Shown one piece after another: positions 61,598 to 64,000 of a DNA stretch of 64,000 bases (within the stretch, counting starts at the first letter, position 1; every line of letters begins with the position of its first letter). The notes beneath the pieces were generated by a model. The model ran no database searches and was not told the origin of the DNA. It was given only the letters and a program-made list of their open reading frames with translations. A program made the translations under genes and the position numbers. The stretch is from JAUVRX01 sp049664225 (GTDB lineage: Bacteria > Acidobacteriota > Thermoanaerobaculia > Multivoradales > JAHEKO01): contig JBATEX010000133.1 of assembly GCA_049664225.1 (NCBI GenBank), forward strand, positions 1 through 64,000, written 5' to 3'.

Positions 61598-63372
61598 TGG
61601 TCGGTCTTCCGTTCAGGCAGGGACAAGCCGGTAACCGAAAAGACCTGAGTGCTGTCTGCGGCGCCGGGCATCCTCAACCTCACATCATAGAAATTCTGCT
61701 CCGCCTCATCCCACCAGGCTGGATGGCGCGCGACCGGATCGAGGCCGCCGACATGGAACGCTACCCGGCCGTTTGGCTGTAGTACCATGTTACCCAACTC
61801 TCCTCCCCCCACCTCGAGCTCCGGCTCCGCACCACCGCCGAACTCGAAGTACACGGAATCGAGTGGCAACGGAGCGGCAATCAGCAGCTCTGCCGGCTTG
61901 CCGCCCTCCATCTGCCACCTTCCATCGCCCTGCAGCCTGACCGTGTTTCGCAGCGATCGGACCCAGGCACCTCGACCGAGAATCTCACCGAAACCGGGGA
62001 GGGGGCGCTGACTGGTCTCCAACGGCAGATAGCTCGCAACGAAGCTTTTGGCGTGTTGCAGGCTGCCATCCGAATCGACAGGCGAACCGGCAGGTGTGAG
62101 CCACACTGGATAGAGGAACAGGCCTGCGAGGGCGGCCGTGATACCAAGCCACTGAGGCCGAGGTTGGCTCGCCGGCACGAACCACAGCGCCCCGAACAAA
62201 GGCACGAACCACCGATTTCCGATGGCCGTCGGGCCGCCGGCGAAATCGAATGGCGACAGCAGGGCAATCAGCCCGATGGCTAGCCAACAGATTGCCACCA
62301 GACTGGAACGTCCGGAGCCCCTGGTCCAGAGACCCAGGACGAGAACCGTTGGCAAGAAGTAGGGCAACAATCCCAGGTGCCGCCCGGCGATCGAGTAGGC
62401 GACATTCCAAGCCGTCAATCGACCGCTGATGCGAACGGGGAAGGGCCTTCCCGGTGCCGCCTCGAAGGGGCTCGAGAGCGACTTCCCAGCGAGGTCACCG
62501 AGCGGCTCTCGGCCCAACGGCTCGGCAGCCAGAAGAACCGAAGACGATGGCTCTGGAAAGGGCATCTGCCAACTGCCGGCCCTGTTCCACTCGATCAGTC
62601 CGGAGAGGGCCAGAACCGCAAGCAGGCCTGCAGACAAGCAGGCCAGGGCGGCCCGCCGGTTGTCGCGCGGAGCCGCAGCGACGGCAGGCAGGGCCAGGAG
62701 AATGTAGACGGGATTGAAAGCTGCCATCAGGCCCAGCAATAGACCCGCGGCCCCCCACCGCCATCCCACCCTGGCCCTGGTGGGCAGAGGCCTGTACATG
62801 TCAGACGGCCCTTCCGAGACCGGCTCTTCCAGGCCAAAAACCAGAAAGAATGTCGACACGGACAGGGCCAGCAGGAAAATCGGCGGCTCGGCGACCTGCA
62901 GGTAGCGAAACACGACCGAAGTGAACAGGAACAGGCCGACGAGCCATGGCGCCGACCAGCCGAGCCTCATATGGAGGCGGCGACTCGCCAGGCCGACCGC
63001 CAGGCAGAGCAGCATCAGATTCGCTACCGTAGGTCCTCTCGCCGGCGCCAGACGAACGAAAGGTGCCAGGTAGGCGGAATAGAAGACGGGACGGGCGAAA
63101 ACCGGCTCTTCGTCGAGACGTCCATTCCGCAGGCTCAGACCCGTGATTTCGACCCCCGCTGAGGCCACCCGCCGACGGTCTTTGGCGTCGAAGACGGCAT
63201 CCAGATCACGGGCCAGGCTCTCGGCCTGCAGGACATGGGTCGCCTCCTCACCGATCCAGCGCGGCCACCCGGGCCGATCGAGTACCGCCACGGCGAGACC
63301 CCACACGGCAACCACGACGACTAGAACAATCGAGTTCCTTCGCCCGCCTGAGCTTGTCCAGAGACTCGTCAT
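61594..63372 (-). CDS. Polytopic GT-C type glycosyltransferase-like membrane protein
   Basis: 592 residues with about ten transmembrane helices and a soluble C-terminal beta domain (about 480-592). The first extracytoplasmic loop carries acidic residues (RWIGEEATHVLQAESLARDL), as in GT39/PMT-like enzymes that use polyprenyl-phosphate sugars. The rest is poorly conserved. It follows a GT-B glycosyltransferase by 3 bp, so an envelope or exopolysaccharide role is likely but inferred. Confidence 0.7.
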   Translation of the reverse strand: MTSLWTSSGGRRNSIVLVVVVAVWGLAVAVLDRPGWPRWIGEEATHVLQAESLARDLDAVFDAKDRRRVASAGVEITGLSLRNGRLDEEPVFARPVFYSAYLAPFVRLAPARGPTVANLMLLCLAVGLASRRLHMRLGWSAPWLVGLFLFTSVVFRYLQVAEPPIFLLALSVSTFFLVFGLEEPVSEGPSDMYRPLPTRARVGWRWGAAGLLLGLMAAFNPVYILLALPAVAAAPRDNRRAALACLSAGLLAVLALSGLIEWNRAGSWQMPFPEPSSSVLLAAEPLGREPLGDLAGKSLSSPFEAAPGRPFPVRISGRLTAWNVAYSIAGRHLGLLPYFLPTVLVLGLWTRGSGRSSLVAICWLAIGLIALLSPFDFAGGPTAIGNRWFVPLFGALWFVPASQPRPQWLGITAALAGLFLYPVWLTPAGSPVDSDGSLQHAKSFVASYLPLETSQRPLPGFGEILGRGAWVRSLRNTVRLQGDGRWQMEGGKPAELLIAAPLPLDSVYFEFGGGAEPELEVGGGELGNMVLQPNGRVAFHVGGLDPVARHPAWWDEAEQNFYDVRLRMPGAADSTQVFSVTGLSLPERKTDQ

Positions 63373-63375
63373 GAT

Positions 63376-64000
63376 CTACTTCAGAATCCGGTACCACCAC
63401 GGCCCACCGAGTGAGCGGAAACCCGCTATCTCGGCAAGATGGGGCTCGACAATCAGCAATCGGCCCCCAAGAGGGCGCCGCACTTCGGCCTCGACAATCA
63501 TCGACTCCCCAGGGCCCACGGGACGGGAAGATCGAAACCAGCGAGGGTCCATCGGCTCTTGTGCCGCTCCACGGCGCCAGTGGATCTGCAGAACGAGGCC
63601 ACCGGTATCCTCCCTGCTGGGCAACCACCGAGCCAGACCCGTGTTTCGAAGCTCGACCCGGAGACGGCGTCGCTCGCCTTCCGGCCATGGCTCCTCCGCG
63701 CCTTCGACCCTGATCTCGCCCTCGACGCGATACCAGAACCGGGTCGTCGGCGGTTCCAGGTCGGGCCGCCCAGGCCCTGGAGGGGTCAATTCGCCCAGCT
63801 CTCGGCAGGCGTCTGCCACCGCCGCCGCGGCCACGGTCGGATCGTGGTGCGATCGGATGTATTCGCGGGCTGCATCGGCCATGCCTTGGAGTCGCTGTCG
63901 ATTCTTCAACAGGCTACCGAGCCTCGAGCTCAGAGTTTCTACCTCCGCCTCGCCCAGGGGCACCTTGACCACCACCTCGTCAGGCAACTCGGCCGATTGT
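63376..64000 (-). CDS. Glycosyltransferase, C-terminal part (truncated by window edge)
   Basis: The frame is open to the window end, so only the last ~208 residues are seen. The beginning (ELPDEVVVKVPLGEAEVETL, then MADAAREYIRSHHD) resembles the C-terminal helices of a GT4 enzyme. It is followed by a beta-sandwich domain of about 130 residues (RLRVELRNTGLARWLPS...) of unknown role. Upstream parts lie outside the window. Confidence 0.7.
   Translation of the reverse strand, partial: QSAELPDEVVVKVPLGEAEVETLSSRLGSLLKNRQRLQGMADAAREYIRSHHDPTVAAAAVADACRELGELTPPGPGRPDLEPPTTRFWYRVEGEIRVEGAEEPWPEGERRRLRVELRNTGLARWLPSREDTGGLVLQIHWRRGAAQEPMDPRWFRSSRPVGPGESMIVEAEVRRPLGGRLLIVEPHLAEIAGFRSLGGPWWYRILK

Noticed and set aside
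1..64000. CRISPR arrays, tRNA, rRNA, integrases or transposases
   Set aside because: None recognised; the only tyrosine recombinase is XerD-like and intergenic gaps are short.

Overview
The window is dense, GC-rich bacterial chromosome with no mobile elements, rRNA, tRNA or CRISPR array that I could see. Gene content suggests an Acidobacteriota-like, Gram-negative, mainly respiratory organism. Pointers are a fused alpha/beta 2-oxoacid dehydrogenase E1, paired M16 peptidases, an MdtABC-like RND set, a SpoIVB/S55-type secreted protein, a class I DhnA-type aldolase and PilZ/SpoIIE/sigma-54 signalling proteins. That assignment is inference from gene content only. Most genes sit in tightly packed operons with stop/start overlaps (TGATG, ATGA, GTGA, TTGA), and UGA is used throughout as a normal stop.

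Layout. 1-4 kb: PilZ membrane protein, then a leftward mobA-fdhD-tatD operon (molybdopterin/formate dehydrogenase maturation) and a receiver-only response regulator. 4-9 kb: PlsC acyltransferase diverging from a catalytic/non-catalytic M16 peptidase pair and a secreted glycosidase-like protein. 9-19.4 kb: fused E1, a 105-bp element with perfect 23-bp inverted ends, and an RND efflux operon (one adaptor, two pumps). 19.5-25.5 kb: zinc-ribbon protein, a REP-like repeat, a large sigma-54 activator, and an ECF sigma/anti-sigma/PDZ module. 25.6-31 kb: YihY, DUF1015, rhodanese-like protein and a 2-oxoacid:ferredoxin oxidoreductase. 31-39 kb: SpoIIE phosphatase, lytic transglycosylase, XerD, isopropylmalate-dehydrogenase-like enzyme, DUF2071 and an M28 lipoprotein peptidase. 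39-47.5 kb: CDGSH protein, adenosine deaminase, CoaD, beta-propeller, S55-like protein, Sua5 and RecN. 47.6-52.4 kb: Crp/Fnr regulator, proline dehydrogenase, PaaA/BoxB-type diiron protein, GNAT and an EamA transporter. 52.4-59 kb: a lipoylation/2-oxoacid dehydrogenase operon (lpd, E2, lipB, lipA) that also carries archease and the RNA ligase RtcB. 59-64 kb: DhnA aldolase, lipoprotein hydrolase, Nudix and envelope glycosyltransferases.

The most remarkable feature is rtcB (53406-54842). Its reading frame has a UGA exactly at the catalytic, metal-binding cysteine. Homology is continuous on both sides, every other active-site residue is present, and a hairpin with a GGUC apical loop begins 15 nt after the UGA, closely resembling the E. 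coli fdhF SECIS. I interpret this as a selenocysteine-containing RtcB RNA ligase (Sec95), encoded next to its activator archease. No selA/B/C/D gene is in the window, so genome-level confirmation is needed.

As a system, the fused E1 (9 kb) plus E2, Lpd, LipA and LipB (52-59 kb) form a lipoate-dependent 2-oxoacid dehydrogenase, while KorAB gives a ferredoxin-linked alternative. Envelope proteolysis, efflux and stress signalling make up much of the rest.
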